From Caprella mutica (taxonomy: Eukaryota; Arthropoda; Malacostraca; Amphipoda; Caprellidae): a stretch of 64,000 nucleotides of DNA. The stretch's first letter is position 1. Each line of letters begins with the position of its first letter. The stretch is taken from assembly GCA_947561585.1 (NCBI GenBank), contig CANNZV010001600.1, positions 62,001 to 126,000 of the forward strand, given 5' to 3'. Below the pieces are notes generated by a model. That model worked only from the letters and a program-made list of their open reading frames with translations. It did not search any database and was not told the origin of the DNA. Made by a program: the position numbers and the translations under genes. This document shows positions 23,201-37,403 of the stretch, piece after piece.

Positions 23201-26200
23201 AATAATACTAAATTAGTATGTCATAGAGTTTCAAGTAACAATCCAGTTCAAAACTCTTTGAAATCTAGCATTAGAATTTTAATCTTTAAACAGCGTAGTA
23301 TGTCGGTATATCCTGAAATGATTTTAAATATATCGATCACAAAAAATTCTACCTAGGTATTCTGCGCAATTGTTCTAACAATTTATTTTGCGCAATTGAT
23401 AGCGTGCAGAAACGTAACATTCTACGAAATGCCTAGAGTAGTATTTTGCTGAATCACAATCCTGACCATAATGACATAGTGGTCTGATGACAGGTATTGG
23501 CAAGCCCCAGGGCTTAGGGAGTGACCTTCACAAAGAAAATAACTAATCGAGGAAAGTAAAAATGAAAGAAAGTTTACAAGATCTGTAAATCCTTACAGGT
23601 TTTGGGTACCGTTTTGCTGTCGTTGCTCTGAACTTGGTTTCGGATTCATATGTTTAAATATTGACTTTCTTTCTAAAAGACAGTATTTTTCCACTAAAAA
23701 CAACTTGTTCTTGTTAACAGATATTGATATTATTCTAGCTTGATGATTGCTAGTCTGAATTCTTGTCTAGACGATTGAAACCTAAAAGTTGATTGATCAC
23801 AATTAAAATTTAAAATGACATGCAAATGAATTAGATATAAGAATATCTAGGCACTAACATACATTTTTTGCTGACTCTTTCACCTGTGCTAAAAATACAT
23901 AATCTATTGTTCCATGAACTAATTTTGCTTCCGTTTCAATTTCTTTCCTACTTTTACAACCTACTTGTATCCATTTTCATCACTAAATTAAATATAAAAA
24001 TTCTATACAGTAAATATGATTTGATTGAAGATTTTACTTACTAAGTAGGTATACACAGAACAGTACTCTATTCAAATTATTTCCCGTGTTAAAATAAACA
24101 CTAACAAGTTAATAACCTTCATAGAAGTCAGTCAACTTTAGACCTCCAAACCACGTGTTTGTGTGTCAGTTCGTACACCAGTGTGCGTACGTACGTCATT
24201 TCTCTGGGCCAATGGGAAGGCGCGCTGATATCGGGTCAAGGATCAATCAACGGCATCGATTGTAAGACGTTGTAATTAGTGAATTATCAAAGAAAATATA
24301 GAAAATGACACCCACGGATATAACTGGGGAAACTATGATATTAACATTGCAACACCTTTACCTTTTGAGGATCGAATTAATAATTGGGTGACATATAAAC
24401 ACGACAAAAATAAATATATCCTTAGTAATTTATACCTTTCTGATAAGGCATCGACAATTTTTAAAATGATTATTGAATAAAGTTACTCCATTACATTGAA
24501 CATTTATTGTCCAACACGTAGTTAAATATTTACTAAAATTGAAGTGATTCTTTATATTTAGTTAAATTCAGGTACTTGTGAATTTCCTGAACTGTATTCA
24601 GAAAACATATACTGGGTTTCCGTATTAATGTTCATGTAGCCACCATGTCTCAGAATGTGGTAAATAACTCGCCAATTATAGATGGTTTGTTTCATTCAAA
24701 ATTAATTCAATATCAACAATTATTCCATTTCGATTGAAGTAATAAATGGGACAAAATCTGAAATAATTTTGTACCTAAATCTTAAATTATGTACTAGATT
24801 ATTAAAAAAAGTAGCTATATTAATCGAACCTGTTCAAATAATGTCGAAATAAAAAAGTTGTTTTTACCGATGCTGTACAAAGATCAATAATTAGTTCAGG
24901 TACTCATATTTAATTGATGATAAAATGAATGAGTCAGGTGTATACTTACGATTGTGTTGATTTTTAGCAATGTACTTAATGTGTCTCCTTACATGGATTT
25001 ACAAATAATAAACAAAATATAATGGAGAATTTTCAATACTTGATTACTTTAGAACAACCTAGTTTATAATTAAGTTTAATTTTATAGACGATGTTTAATT
25101 TTCAATATCATAAAAAAATATCGACATTATTTTGATATCTTTTTAGTGAAGTCCCTTAACTTGTTTAGAAAATAAATTATTATCATAAATTGATATATAG
25201 TAATATTATGCACCAACGTGAAATTTAATCCGCCTAATTTACATGATTTTAAACCTTTGTTCACTGTCAAGTTACGTACAATTAATGGTCACCAAAATAT
25301 TATGTTGATAAGTTAAGCAGTTGCAAAAGATATTAAAAACTTAAAGTTGAAGGAAGCCATTAATAGTTGTTTAATCCTGTGATAATTAAAATAATTTCAG
25401 CACAGCATCAAATGTATACCCAGTGGCCTCTGTTGGTTTGTCGACAATAAAAACAGTTTCGAATAATAATTTTATATGGATTAAAAAGGTTATTGATTCC
25501 TTGAGATGTAATTTCCTCAAGTCAGATGAACCAATGATTTTCAAGTAGAGGAGGCTAAAAATAGTTAATTATCAAATAGTTTTGATTTGGTACTTTAGCT
25601 CAACCACTCGTAGGTCATCTTTACATGACACTATGACAAAGTATATATAGGGTGGTATAACCTGCACTTCATCGTGTGTTAACTATAGCCAAAGTAGATG
25701 TGTGACATGGTTGAGTGACTGCTCGATTCCTAGTGAACCTCCTTGCTCCAGTAACCTTAGGGACCAATCAGCTAATTTGTACGCTCTGTTATAGAGAAAT
25801 AAGCTCCATATGCTCCACACTACATTCTGTACAGAACCTGTCGTACCTACACACAATGGATAGGCTAGAATATAATAATTTAGATTGCTGTTTCTGTCGT
25901 ATTTGATAGTTTAGATAATTAACATATGGAAAAAAGTTTCTTGCTCTATTTTCTCAAGATAATCGATGATTCAATTTTATTAAATAATTCACTTTGTTAC
26001 GTGATCTGTAACGGAACAAATGTTAGCACAATATGTTGTCGAGGCTTCTCATTCTTTGATCAATATACGGTTGATGAAAACAATAGTTTGATCTTATTCA
26101 CAGTTTGCTATAAAAAATAACGTTTCAAAAAACTCTTTTTAAAGAAATATTGAAATTTCACTTGACTTCAGAACGAAATTGAAAAGAGGAACTTTTCCTT

Positions 26201-28765
26201 CGAGATGCCGATATCTGTTCACCGAATGAAAATTTATAAAATTTCAAACTTTTAATGTTTATATAATTGAATAAAGACAGAAGACTTGCTGATTGGTTGA
26301 GGGTAAGAGGGGAAAATATTATTTAAAAATATTGTAAGAAAGAAGGTTTTTATAAAGTAGTGTATAGGTACCAGAATAATCATACACACGTGAGTTCTCA
26401 TGTCTGTGGTAGATAGGTAGACTAAAATTGGTGCCAAACATTAGCTCGAGGCTCTTCTCTCCAAGAAAACCTGATGCTAAACTTACAACACGGTAGAATG
26501 AAATATGATCTTTCAGCTACAAATAGTGTTTGAACAAAATTTAAGGAACGAGTAGTACATGTTCAAATCGAACGGCTCTAAGAGTATGTTCCACAGTTGA
26601 CCCGTTGTTAGAGTACGACGTAAATAATGAAACAGACAATGTAGAATCTACTGTAAGGAATGTGCTGGTTCAAAAGTCCTGTTAGCTTGACGAAAATGAT
26701 AAAAATTGGTGAGTTTTGAGAATGGAATGGAGGTAGGCAATTTTTGATATTGATAATTATAACAATATATTTTGAGAGAGTAGTAGTAATTCTAACAAGT
26801 TTGTTCATTTGATATAAGTTATATGTATGATATTAGTTTATGCAGATAAAATTATTATTGGTCAATTTCATCATCATTCAATGAGAGTATTAATTATCCG
26901 TCAATAAGCAATTCTGAGAAGAAAAAAAATCGTATCCTTAAGTAGGTCAAAGCCTGTTGCACGATACAAAAAACTCGATCCTACCTACCTCCATCTTTTA
27001 CATTTCTTGGAACTGCTACGATATTCGATTTCATTTCATAACCATTCAACTATTTCTTAACACGAAGCTGTTTCCACTTCCCAAGGATTCTGATCCAATT
27101 TTCTTACAATATATAGCGTGGTATAATAGCTTGTTGCAGCAAGTCGAAATAGTCCTTATATGTGTTGTGACCTAATAAATAATGATTAGATCACCGTGAC
27201 CTCTAAAGTTTTCTGGTGAATTAGGTACATTGACTTGTTGCAGACGTGGTACTAGGTAGCATACTTAGCTAAATGTTAGACTAGATTTTTTTATTGTTGC
27301 TCACGTCACCAGACTTGATGACTGAAATTACTTTATTCAATGATTTCTTGAATGGTAATAATGGAAAATCAAATTCAATATGTCGTTCTTCTACTAGTCG
27401 ATTCATTTAAATTATCTGCGGATATTTTCGTCAACATACATAACATATTTTCTCCATAATCATAATAATCTTTATACATATATCTATAACTACATAATAA
27501 ATAAATCACGGAGTAATAATATACCGTCAAAAGAAAAGGTACGTTAAAGCCATTGTTTATATTTTGGAGTTATAGGTCATAGTTCTAGATGTTTGCAGTA
27601 CAAGACTAAAGTTCGTTATGAATATATCAGGTTAGGTGACCTTTTTCAGGTAGTGTTTAAAGTAGGCTTGTCCACTTGGCAGGTTTTAAATGAATTTCTC
27701 TTCAAGAGGAAATATTTTAAATGTGAGGAGCAGTTGCAATTCATTATATTAACTATGACGTTATATCTACATGATTTATATAGTATTTAATAAAAATAAA
27801 ACCTAGGGATTTAATCTTACATTTCTTCTATGAAAGAGTCGAACATATCGTTAGATAAATAAAATTATTCTTTTTATATTACAGCTTCTTAAATATTTAT
27901 TCAACTATTATTTAATGTGGAAAAAATTAGTAAATAGACCTTAAAATACCTCCATAGATAATATTTCAACCAGATGGAGATGAAATTATCTACGCAGAGT
28001 GATTTCAAATCCCATTATAATAATAAGACGATATTTATCCATTAAAACAAGAAGAATAAAATCTTTAATGAAGAGAAAATTCCTTCAGGAACTACGAGTG
28101 CGGAAGATACAATTATAATACTAGGGTTTTAAATTGAGTAATTATTTTACCACAAATAGCTACCTTGCTTGGAGGAATTCATTTATCTGGATCTAATAAT
28201 TTGAGCTTCTTAACTCCAAACACATTTCACATTTATAGATAATTTTTCAAAACTATCACCATATTCATGACATCCTATCATTCTCTTATGCCTGATCCCA
28301 AAAAAACATTGTATATGAAAAAATGACATGAGACAATTGATTTAGAAAGAATGAGACCTACTTCCTATCTAAGCCTAGTTGTAAATTCATCATGTGTTAA
28401 ATCGACCTCAACGACCACGACGTCACACATTTGTAGAATTTTAGGCACTAGATGTTCATGGAGTTTGTCTCGTGTCCGTACGTGTGTGTCTGTGTATCCG
28501 TTATTCTGCATCGGATGTAACGGTCAGGCAGACCGAGTCCAATCATCCGAATACATACGTGAGACCTGCCCCAAATGGCTCCAACATACTCAAATTAACA
28601 ATTGGATGAAAAAATAAAATATCAAGCATTTGTTCTATATTTATAAGACTCAAAAACTAGTTTATAGAACTACGAATGCATGGTCATAATTTAAATCTGC
28701 CTTAGGTGACAAACATTAAATTCTAGTTTATGCTTAGTCCATTTATCAGTTTTTAAATTTAATTA

Positions 28766-28852
28766 AGTAGGGTTTTAACGTCTGCTTCGGAATCAAAAGC
28801 CAGCGATTTGGATTTTAGTTCAGAAACAGACGTTAAAACTACTACTTAATGA
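28766..28852. repeat. Short inverted element sharing ends with dispersed family B
   Basis: Outer arms pair: TAAGTAG..GTTTTAACGTCTG on the left against CAGACGTTAAAACTACTACT on the right. The left half also carries the family B signature CTTCGGAATCAAAAGCC. It is either a very small nonautonomous DNA element or two truncated retroelement ends facing each other. Confidence 0.6.
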
Positions 28853-31800
28853 AATTACGATTCTTTACATGATGAATATGAAAAACATAAACTAGAATAG
28901 AGTTTTGTAAGATAATCAGGATTCCTGTCGTTCATTGTTGTTAATTGCAGGTATAAAGAACTATTATCGTACACCTGTACTCCGACCTCAATTATAGGAG
29001 TATGCATATACTTAAAACCCTTGTTCTGCAACCCGTAAAACTCGAATTTTAAGTTAATATATTGAGAAAAATCTTCAAAGAGTATCAGAATAAATTAAGT
29101 AAGGTTAGAATTATTCATAACTATGGATAAATAATTCGACTGCACAATTTTAAAATAATAATAACTGAAGTTCATTTTACTGGAAATATACATAAATATA
29201 ATAAAATTAGCTATTGAATGATGAGAACAAGTTAACAACTAAATTATTTATGTATTAATATAACTAACTACTATCATTAGAATTTACTTCTTGATAGCAA
29301 AAGTTTAATTGGAAGTACTTACAACAGTATTAAAAAATATAGAAGGATCTTCTAATCTTCAAACATTTAATTGGTATTTATTAGAACTAATTCAAGAATT
29401 TATAAAACTATCAAAAATGTCTGATATCAAAATGATGTCTCCAACAATGTAAAACACGATGTGATGACACTAATTGACTTTGTTTGAGTCTATGAAAGAA
29501 ATAACTAACTCCTGTTTTCACTAGGTAGGTAGGTAGAAGTGAAGAACGAGGGTGAACGACCTGTCTGCGTGGTGCAACCTTAGGTTTGAAGTGACGAATT
29601 CTTCCTCCATGGAATTCTCATCCATTTTCATCATTTCGTAGAATTCGGTCAGAATTCTTACTTTCTAATATGAATGGTTGTGAAAAAATATAGAACTTAC
29701 CATCAATGGATTTGTTCAATGAGTACTTATTTGATCATGTCAGGCATATATTCAGATAAAAATTTAATTTTTACAATTTTGATGGAAAAGATATTTTGAC
29801 TCGTTTGACGGCATAAAGGAAAATTTACAAGAAAAATGTTAAGTGACGACACCAAGTATACAAATTTGCATAGCTAATTCTTGAAAAAACAGGTCCTATC
29901 AATTGCGTCATGAATAAAGTTGCATAAATTTGAAGTACTACCTACTGCAGTCATATGAATACCTACTGACAAATTTCTGAAATCGTAAAAGTTTTATTTG
30001 CCATCTAGACTCTAGACTCTAAGAGTGAATGACCCTAATAAACCTTAACTAAATAATAAGTCATAAAACAACGAAGACATTCTCTCCTCATTGGCTCTTC
30101 TTAAGAAACGAATAGGAAATAGAAGTTACATTTTGAAGCAAAAATGAAATATAAAATTCAGAACTGAATCCACATCAATCATAATTATCACACAATATTT
30201 CTGTTCACATGAACATTAGGTGTATGATTATAGTTGGATTTTCAATATGAATAGTACTGAAAAATTAAATCAATAAATATCTCCAAATAAAAAAGATTCT
30301 AGAAAACTTCCACCAGTAACGAAATTTCAAAACTCTTTACATTCATTAGTTTTGTAATATTGCTGTTATGATTTTATAGTTCAGTTAAAAATAATAATTA
30401 GTGTAACTTAAAAAAGCAAATTAAATCAAACCTTTTTCCAAATGTAGCTTCTTTAGAAATTGACCTAATTCTGCAGATTGGCACAATGGGATGTGAAACA
30501 AAAACCTACAACCCAAACTCGGAAGATGGTCATAAAGAGAGAAACTATTAATAGTTCATTTCCTCTATTAGACAGCCATTGTAAATGTTTATATGTATTC
30601 AGAACATCAAGTGAAACTTCTTTAAGTAGATATATATCTATTACAAGCTAGCGAATGTGTATATAAAATAAGCTGTATTCAAAATGTCATTCATAAACAG
30701 GTCGCAATAATTAAATATAAAATATTGATCAATATAACTTACTTTTAGCAATATTCAACAAATATTGTCTCATATTTAAGAATCATTGGTTTGACTAGTC
30801 ACCAGAGTTTTCTACCTACTTCCAAATTAGTAGATAGGTAACTACGTAGGTAGGCAGGTAGCTGAAGAACCGCGTGACCTATTAAATGAGAAGGAACATC
30901 TGGGTGCAATGACCTGAACCAGTCTTATTGAGAGATGAGGAGGCCTAGTCTCGAGACTATTTGTCTACAATGAGGAATTCCGTCGATTTTCTGAGCTAAC
31001 GGTTGCCTAGCAACATCTCCCACAGACTGAGATCAACAACTTGTAATATAGCTAGTAAATACGTTCATTAATCCTTAACAGCAAATGTCTACTTTAAATA
31101 ACATAATTTAAATCAGTTATTCAGAAGTGTTATCAAATAAAAATCGCTCCTTTTATATCAATGCTATATTTGATTTTATCCAATCTTATACTCCTCTAGA
31201 GGCATTAAATTTACTCTGTTCATATTTTATTCATTAGTGTTGTTCAAATTGTTGATAATGACAATGAAGGAGAACCAAATGCCTAGATAGAATAATATTG
31301 TATCTAATGTTACCTAACTCAAACACTGAGTCTGAAGCTACCTATTCATATACTGGTTTATGGGTCAAGTAAACCTTGTTCGTTCTTGACCGTATCCCTA
31401 AGCTTAAAAAGAGGTTCATTCAATTTGTATCTGTCGAGCTGTTATCATTTATAATGAATGTGACATGTCAACAATAGTTCAAAGGGAAAAAGAGTTAATT
31501 ATTCAATGTGCTTTTTGTTTGAAGGAGGTTGATATCCTCAAATTAAAATACCTTATCATAATTTATGTTGACGAAAAATGTGATTTACTTCAGTATCAGA
31601 GAAATGGAGGAGACCACAATCGAACTATGCTATGATATCTTAAAATGTGATCTATAAATTTGACAGCATTAGGCCAAATTGTTCAGGAGGTTTTACAGGT
31701 CAAGAGTAATCTACCGCCACCATCATGGACATCACTCATTGGTTGCAATGAGAGACAAACCTTCAACTTTGTGGTTGAACCTAACAGTTAACCTTCAATA

Positions 31801-31988
31801 TGACAACTCCTCTTTCATCTCCAGGTCGTTAGATTCATTCATCCTTCTGCCCTCAAGTGTTGCAGTATTCGAAGAGTTTTGCGGTAGATTTGAGCGGTTG
31901 CCCTGTATGCTGCACATTGTGCACAATTCACCGTAGTAATTTGGTGTATAAAGTGGGGCCATTGCCATTGGACCGCTAGCCGTTAGTG

Positions 31989-32006
31989 GCGGTCAAATTT
32001 GACCGC
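31989..32006. other. 18-bp perfect palindrome GCGGTCAAATTTGACCGC
   Basis: Exact inverted repeat with no spacer, in a small GC-richer patch (31955-32030) that also has GGACCGCTAG. Could be a regulatory dimer site or the centre of a foldback repeat; no adjacent gene explains it. Confidence 0.5.
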
Positions 32007-33751
32007 ACAGGGGTAATGTCAACTCAGAATGTCAGAATGTCCGCAAATAGCTCTCATACCAAAAATAAACATTGCACTCTTGAACGAGAACTAAACTATT
32101 CAATATTCAGAGAGGGTTATATGTATACAATATTTATAAAATTTGGAGTACTGTTATAATAAAATTGAAATGAAAATAGAAAATAAACAGAAAAATGGTG
32201 AACTACATAGAAATCTTTATTTTTAGAGCACTAGAATATAGACAATTATTTTGTGGAGATTTCAATACGCACCAGCTAGTTATCCCAGATCACATTTTCT
32301 AAAACACTACTACAAATTCTAAAATGAAGTTACGTTCAAGTAATGAATACTTAAAAGGACTTAAAAATTTCTTATACAAGATTACACTTTTTGAATTACC
32401 GAATATCATTAAAGTGTGCCAAAAGATAATGATGGGAAATCATAGAACATGGCTATTACAAGCTAATCCATCACGAGCCTCACCAATAGATCACATCTGA
32501 TTTATGAACTTAGCACGCTATATTGAATTCCAGGCAGCTGTGTAGTGAAGTCTTCTGCCCAATTTGTAAGCATGCCACAACCACGCGCTTGAAGAACCGT
32601 GTAGGTGATGCCAGCTTTACCGTTACTTCGGTTTGACCTAAAGTGAAGAGTGCGCACCAAAAACAGAGTGGGGCACTCCCAGGGAGCTGGGCACTAAGGG
32701 TCATTCCATGGAGGATTAAGACCCCCCACGGGTAGGAAACATAAAGGGGAACAGGAACACTGTCTTAAATTGGTCACGCAGAGTACCTACCAGCTCTAGG
32801 TAGTTGAGGTTCAGCTAACGGGGTGGTTATAGCACGTCAAATATTACTGATAATGCTTATGTTTGAATTGCGTTTTCATACATATGCGGACTTTAGAACA
32901 AAGATTTTATTTAATCAACTATATGACATATTTTGGTTCATAGTTAATCAATTTAAAAATAAAGTGCGGATAGCTGGCAAACTACATGCATCGAAACACA
33001 GATGATATATTTGAGATATGATATATAATACAGATATGTTTATTTGAAATATAAATATGGATGTCAATTTATCACCTAAAATAGGGTGATCAATATTCAT
33101 TATTCAACTGTCAACAACTTTATTATATTTAACATCAATCCAAAATAAGTTGTTGCTCATAATTCAGAGAATTTCATTCGAATAGAAACAATATAAGTTT
33201 TACTATCAACATTAATGTTTATGGTAAACTGCACATTGTATATCATTCATTCGATTATGAACACACTCTGAATCAAATCACATATTTGCAACATCCCTCT
33301 CAGTTTCGAAATAAAATGTAGTTGTTAACTTTTCAGAAGGCACAGGTGGGTTTAGGTAGACTAGGTTGAATGTGACACAATCTAAGGACAATGTTAGCTA
33401 TTCCATTTGACCTACATATGGTGAATACATTCCACACAAAGATTCCTCACCTTATAACAGTAACCAGAGAAATTCCAAAACTCCAGAATGGTCGACAGTA
33501 GCGGATGATTAGTTAGAAATACTAGCAAAATTTAGAGAGCTAAGCCAATTATGATGAAGGTGTAGTGATGTTTCTATCAGAGGGAGTTCATTCACTGAGT
33601 CATTGACACATGCCGGCAGTAGGTAAGTCTTGTGGAGAGAGCTCTGGACCGCATCCCACCATACACCAACACTCCTGTATAGAAACTGAGGCGCTCGCTA
33701 TCAGCCAACCCAAATACTGGCGAGAATTCACGCCGCGACTTTTCGTAGACT

Positions 33752-36700
33752 TCTACCCTTAGAATGAGTAGAGGGTTGGTGTCTCTAACATGTTTACCCA
33801 TAGAATAGGTAGAGTGTTGGTGTCTCCAACATGTTTACCCTTAGAATAGGTAGAGTGTTGGTGTCTCCAACATGTTTACCCTTAGAATAGGTAGAGGGCT
33901 GGTGTCTCTAACATGTTTACCCTTAGTATAGGTAGAGGGTTGGTGTCTCTAACATGTTCACCCTTAGTATAGGTAGAGGGTTGGTGTCTCTAACATGTTC
34001 ACCCTTAGTATAGGTAGAGGGTTGGTGTCTCTAACATGTTTACCCTTAGTATAGGCAGAGGGTTGGTGTCTCTAACATGTTTACCCTTAGAATAGGTAGA
34101 GGGTTGCTATCTCTAACATGTTTACCCTTAGTATAGGTAGAGAGTTGGTGTCTCTAACATGTTTACCCTTAGATTAGGTAGAGGGTTGGTGTCTCTAACA
34201 TGTTTACCCTTAGAATAGGTAGAGGGTTGCTATCTCTAACATGTTTACCCTTAGTATAGGTAGAGAGTTGGTGTCTCTAACATGTTTACCCTTAGATTAT
34301 GTAGAGGGTTGGTGTCTCTAACATGTTTACCCTTAGTATAGGTAGAGGGTTGGTGTCTCCAACATATTTACCCTTAGTATAGGTAGAGTGTTGGTGTCTC
34401 CAACATGTTTACCCTTAGTATAGGTAGAGGGTTGGTGTCTCTAACATGTTTACCCTTAGTATAGGTAGAGTGTTGGTGTCTCTAACATGTTTACCCTTAG
34501 AATAGGTAGAGTGTTGGTGTCTATAACATGTTTACCCTTAGAATAGGTAGAGAGTTGGTGTCTCTAACATGTTTACCCTTAGAATAGGTAGAGGGTTGGT
34601 GTCTCTAACATGTTTACCCTTAGAATAGGTAGAGTGTTGGTGTCTCTAACATGTTTACCCTTAGAATAGGTAGAGGGTTGGTGTCTCTAACATGTTTACC
34701 CTTAGAATAGGTAGAGGGTTGGTGTCTCTAACATGTTTACCCTTAGTATAGGTAGAGGGTTGGTGTCTCCAACATATTTACCCTTAGTATAGGTAGAGTG
34801 TTGGTGTCTCCAACATGTTTACCCTTAGTATAGGTAGAGGGTTGGTGTCTCTAACATGTTTACCCTTAGTATAGGTAGAGTGTTGGTGTCTCTAACATGT
34901 TTACCCTTAGAATAGGTAGAGTGTTGGTGTCTATAACATGTTTACCCTTAGAATAGGTAGAGAGTTGGTGTCTCTAACATGTTTACCCTTAGAATAGGTA
35001 GAGGGTTGGTGTCTCTAACATGTTTACCCTTAGAATAGGTAGAGTGTTGGTGTCTCTAACATGTTTACCCTTAGAATAGGTAGAGGGTTGGTGTCTCTAA
35101 CATGTTTACCCTTAGAATAGGTAGAGGGTTGGTGTCTCTAACATGTTTACCCTTAGAATAGGTAGAGTGTTGGTGTCTCTAACATGTTTACCCTTAGAAT
35201 AGGTAGAGGGTTGGTGTCTCTAACATGTTTACCCTTAGAATAGGTAGAGTGTTGGTGTCTCCAACATGTTTACCCTTAGAATAGGTAGAGTGTTGGTGTC
35301 TCCAACATGTTTACCCTTAGAATAGGTAGAGGGCTGGTGTCTCTAACATGTTTACCCTTAGTATAGGTAGAGGGTTGGTGTCTCCAACATATTTACCCTT
35401 AGTATAGGTAGAGTGTTGGTGTCTCCAACATGTTTACCCTTAGTATAGGTAGAGGGTTGGTGTCTCTAACATGTTTACCCTTAGTATAGGTAGAGTGTTG
35501 GTGTCTCTAACATGTTTACCCTTAGAATAGGTAGAGTGTTGGTGTCTATAACATGTTTACCCTTAGAATAGGTAGAGAGTTGGTGTCTCTAACATGTTTA
35601 CCCTTAGAATAGGTAGAGGGTTGGTGTCTCTAACATGTTTACCCTTAGAATAGGTAGAGTGTTGGTGTCTCTAACATGTTTACCCTTAGAATAGGTAGAG
35701 GGTTGGTGTCTCTAACATGTTTACCCTTAGAATAGGTAGAGGGTTGGTGTCTCTAACATGTTTACCCTTAGAATAGGTAGAGTGTTGGTGTCTCTAACAT
35801 GTTTACCCTTAGAATAGGTAGAGGGTTGGTGTCTCTAACATGTTTACCCTTAGAATAGGTAGAGTGTTGGTGTCTCCAACATGTTTACCCTTAGAATAGG
35901 TAGAGTGTTGGTGTCTCCAACATGTTTACCCTTAGAATAGGTAGAGGGCTGGTGTCTCTAACATGTTTACCCTTAGTATAGGTAGAGGGTTGGTGTCTCT
36001 AACATGTTCACCCTTAGTATAGGTAGAGGGTTGGTGTCTCTAACATGTTTACCCTTAGTATAGGCAGAGGGTTGGTGTCTCTAACATGTTTACCCTTAGA
36101 TTAAGTAGAGGGTTGGTGTCTCTAACATGTTTACCCTTAGAATAGGTAGAGGGTTGCTATCTCTAACATGTTTACCCTTAGTATAGGTAGAGAGTTGGTG
36201 TCTCTAACATGTTTACCCTTAGATTAGGTAGAGGTTTGGTGTCTCTAACATGTTTACCCTTAGTATAGGTAGAGGGTTGGTGTCTCCAACATATTTACCC
36301 TTAGTATAGGTAGAGTGTTGGTGTCTCCAACATGTTTACCCTTAGTATAGGTAGAGGGTTGGTGTCTCTAACATGTTTACCCTTAGTATAGGTAGAGGGT
36401 TGGTGTCTCTAACATGTTTACCCTTAGAATAGGTAGAGTGTTGGTGTCTATAACATGTTTACCCTTAGAATAGGTAGAGAGTTGGTGTCTCTAACATGTT
36501 TACCCTTAGAATAGGTAAAGGGTTGGTGTCTCTAACATGTTTACCCTTAGAATAGGTAGAGTGTTGGTGTCTCTAACATGTTTACCCTTAGAATAGGTAG
36601 AGTGTTGGTGTCTCTAACATGTTTACCCTAAGAATAGGTAGAGGGTTGGTGTCTCTAACATGTTTACCCTTAGAATAGGTAGAGGGTTGGTGTCTCTAAC

Positions 36701-36816
36701 ATGTTTTCCCTTAGAATAGGTAGAGGGTTGGTGTCTCTAACATGTTTACCCTTAGAATAGGTAGAGAGTTGGTGTCTCTAACATGTTTACCCTTTGTATA
36801 GGAAGAGGGTTGGTGT
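33752..36816. repeat. Minisatellite, 41-bp unit, about 75 copies, with higher-order structure
   Basis: Unit is GTTTACCCTTAGAATAGGTA followed by GAGGGTTGGTGTCTCTAACAT, with variants GTGTT, GGGCT, AGAGTT, GTATAGG, CTCCAAC and CTATAAC. The variants recur in fixed order. The rare AACATATTTACCC variant lies at 34361, 34771, 35386 and 36288, spacings of 410, 615 and 902 bp, exactly 10, 15 and 22 units. Blocks 34741-35355 and 35356-35970 are near-identical 15-unit repeats. Unequal exchange of multi-unit blocks is the likely cause. Confidence 0.97.
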
Positions 36817-36835
36817 TTTTGTGGACTCCTCATTA

Positions 36836-36959
36836 AAGGCTTCTTCACACATCTCAAAGGTCAACGGACACACTCTCACAGTATCAGCTTTTCTCAGGGC
36901 TAAAAAATTGCTGAGAGGAGCCGGACCGGACGGATTACTGACATGTGTGAAGAAGCCTT
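36836..36959. repeat. Hairpin element nested at the edge of a family A copy
   Basis: Ends are exact inverted repeats: AAGGCTTCTTCACACAT at the left and ATGTGTGAAGAAGCCTT at the right, enclosing about 90 bp with a second short inverted pair (CTCTCA/TGAGAG). It looks like a separate mini transposable element. Target duplication could not be decided by eye. Confidence 0.65.
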
Positions 36960-36960
36960 A

Positions 36961-37403
36961 CTCCGACGCCTCATTAGTCCGATACCTCATTGGTTCGACG
37001 TTTCATTAGTTCGACCATTACATATTTCTTTATTTTATTTCTCGTTTTCATTTTTGATTAAAATAAAAATAATAATCAAATATGTATACTCAATTGATAA
37101 CTAATCTAATTAATAAAATGATTTTTTTTTTCAATTATATAATTTTATATTCCTATAATATTTTACTTCCAATATTAATTAGTATGATTAAATCCCTCAT
37201 TCGATTTAATCATTCAATGTAGTTTTTTATATCCGCTAGTTGGTTGTACTGGCACATTATTGCATACTTCATGATTATTTAATGATCTGACACGGGAGTT
37301 AAGCCCCCCCCCCCCTGATATACATATATATATTTAATGTTAAATCAGAAATAAGCTGCAAAAGTGTCGGACGTATGGGGTGTCGGACCAATGAAGCGTA
37401 ACC
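36961..37403 (+). repeat. Dispersed repeat family A, near-full copy, inserted in the 41-bp array
   Basis: Begins with repeated CATTAGTCCGA / CATTGGTTCGAC motifs and ends with GTGTCGGACCAATGAAGCGT, giving inverted CATTGGTCCGACACC-type termini. The interior is AT-rich, with CTAGTTGGTTGTACTG, CTTCATGATTATTTAATGA and a C11-type tract. A sister copy lies at 40391-40825. No coding capacity, so nonautonomous (MITE/foldback type). Confidence 0.75.

Larger units (their letters stand above)
22456..33751. other. Gene-poor region of about 11 kb
   Basis: No coding exon supported. Separately listed are a hairpin at 23131-23200, a mini inverted element at 28766-28852 and a palindrome at 31989-32006. Two GC-richer patches stand out. 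24160-24270 is CpG-containing, with an inverted CCAAT-like GGGCCAATGGG, and could be promoter-like. 32490-32800 is open for 64 codons on the minus strand without a recognisable product. Otherwise AT-rich with nothing I can name. Confidence 0.4.

Noticed and set aside
28351..28617. 88-codon Cys/Ser/Thr-rich frame
   Set aside because: No signal peptide, domain or splice context, and nothing conserved that I can recognise.
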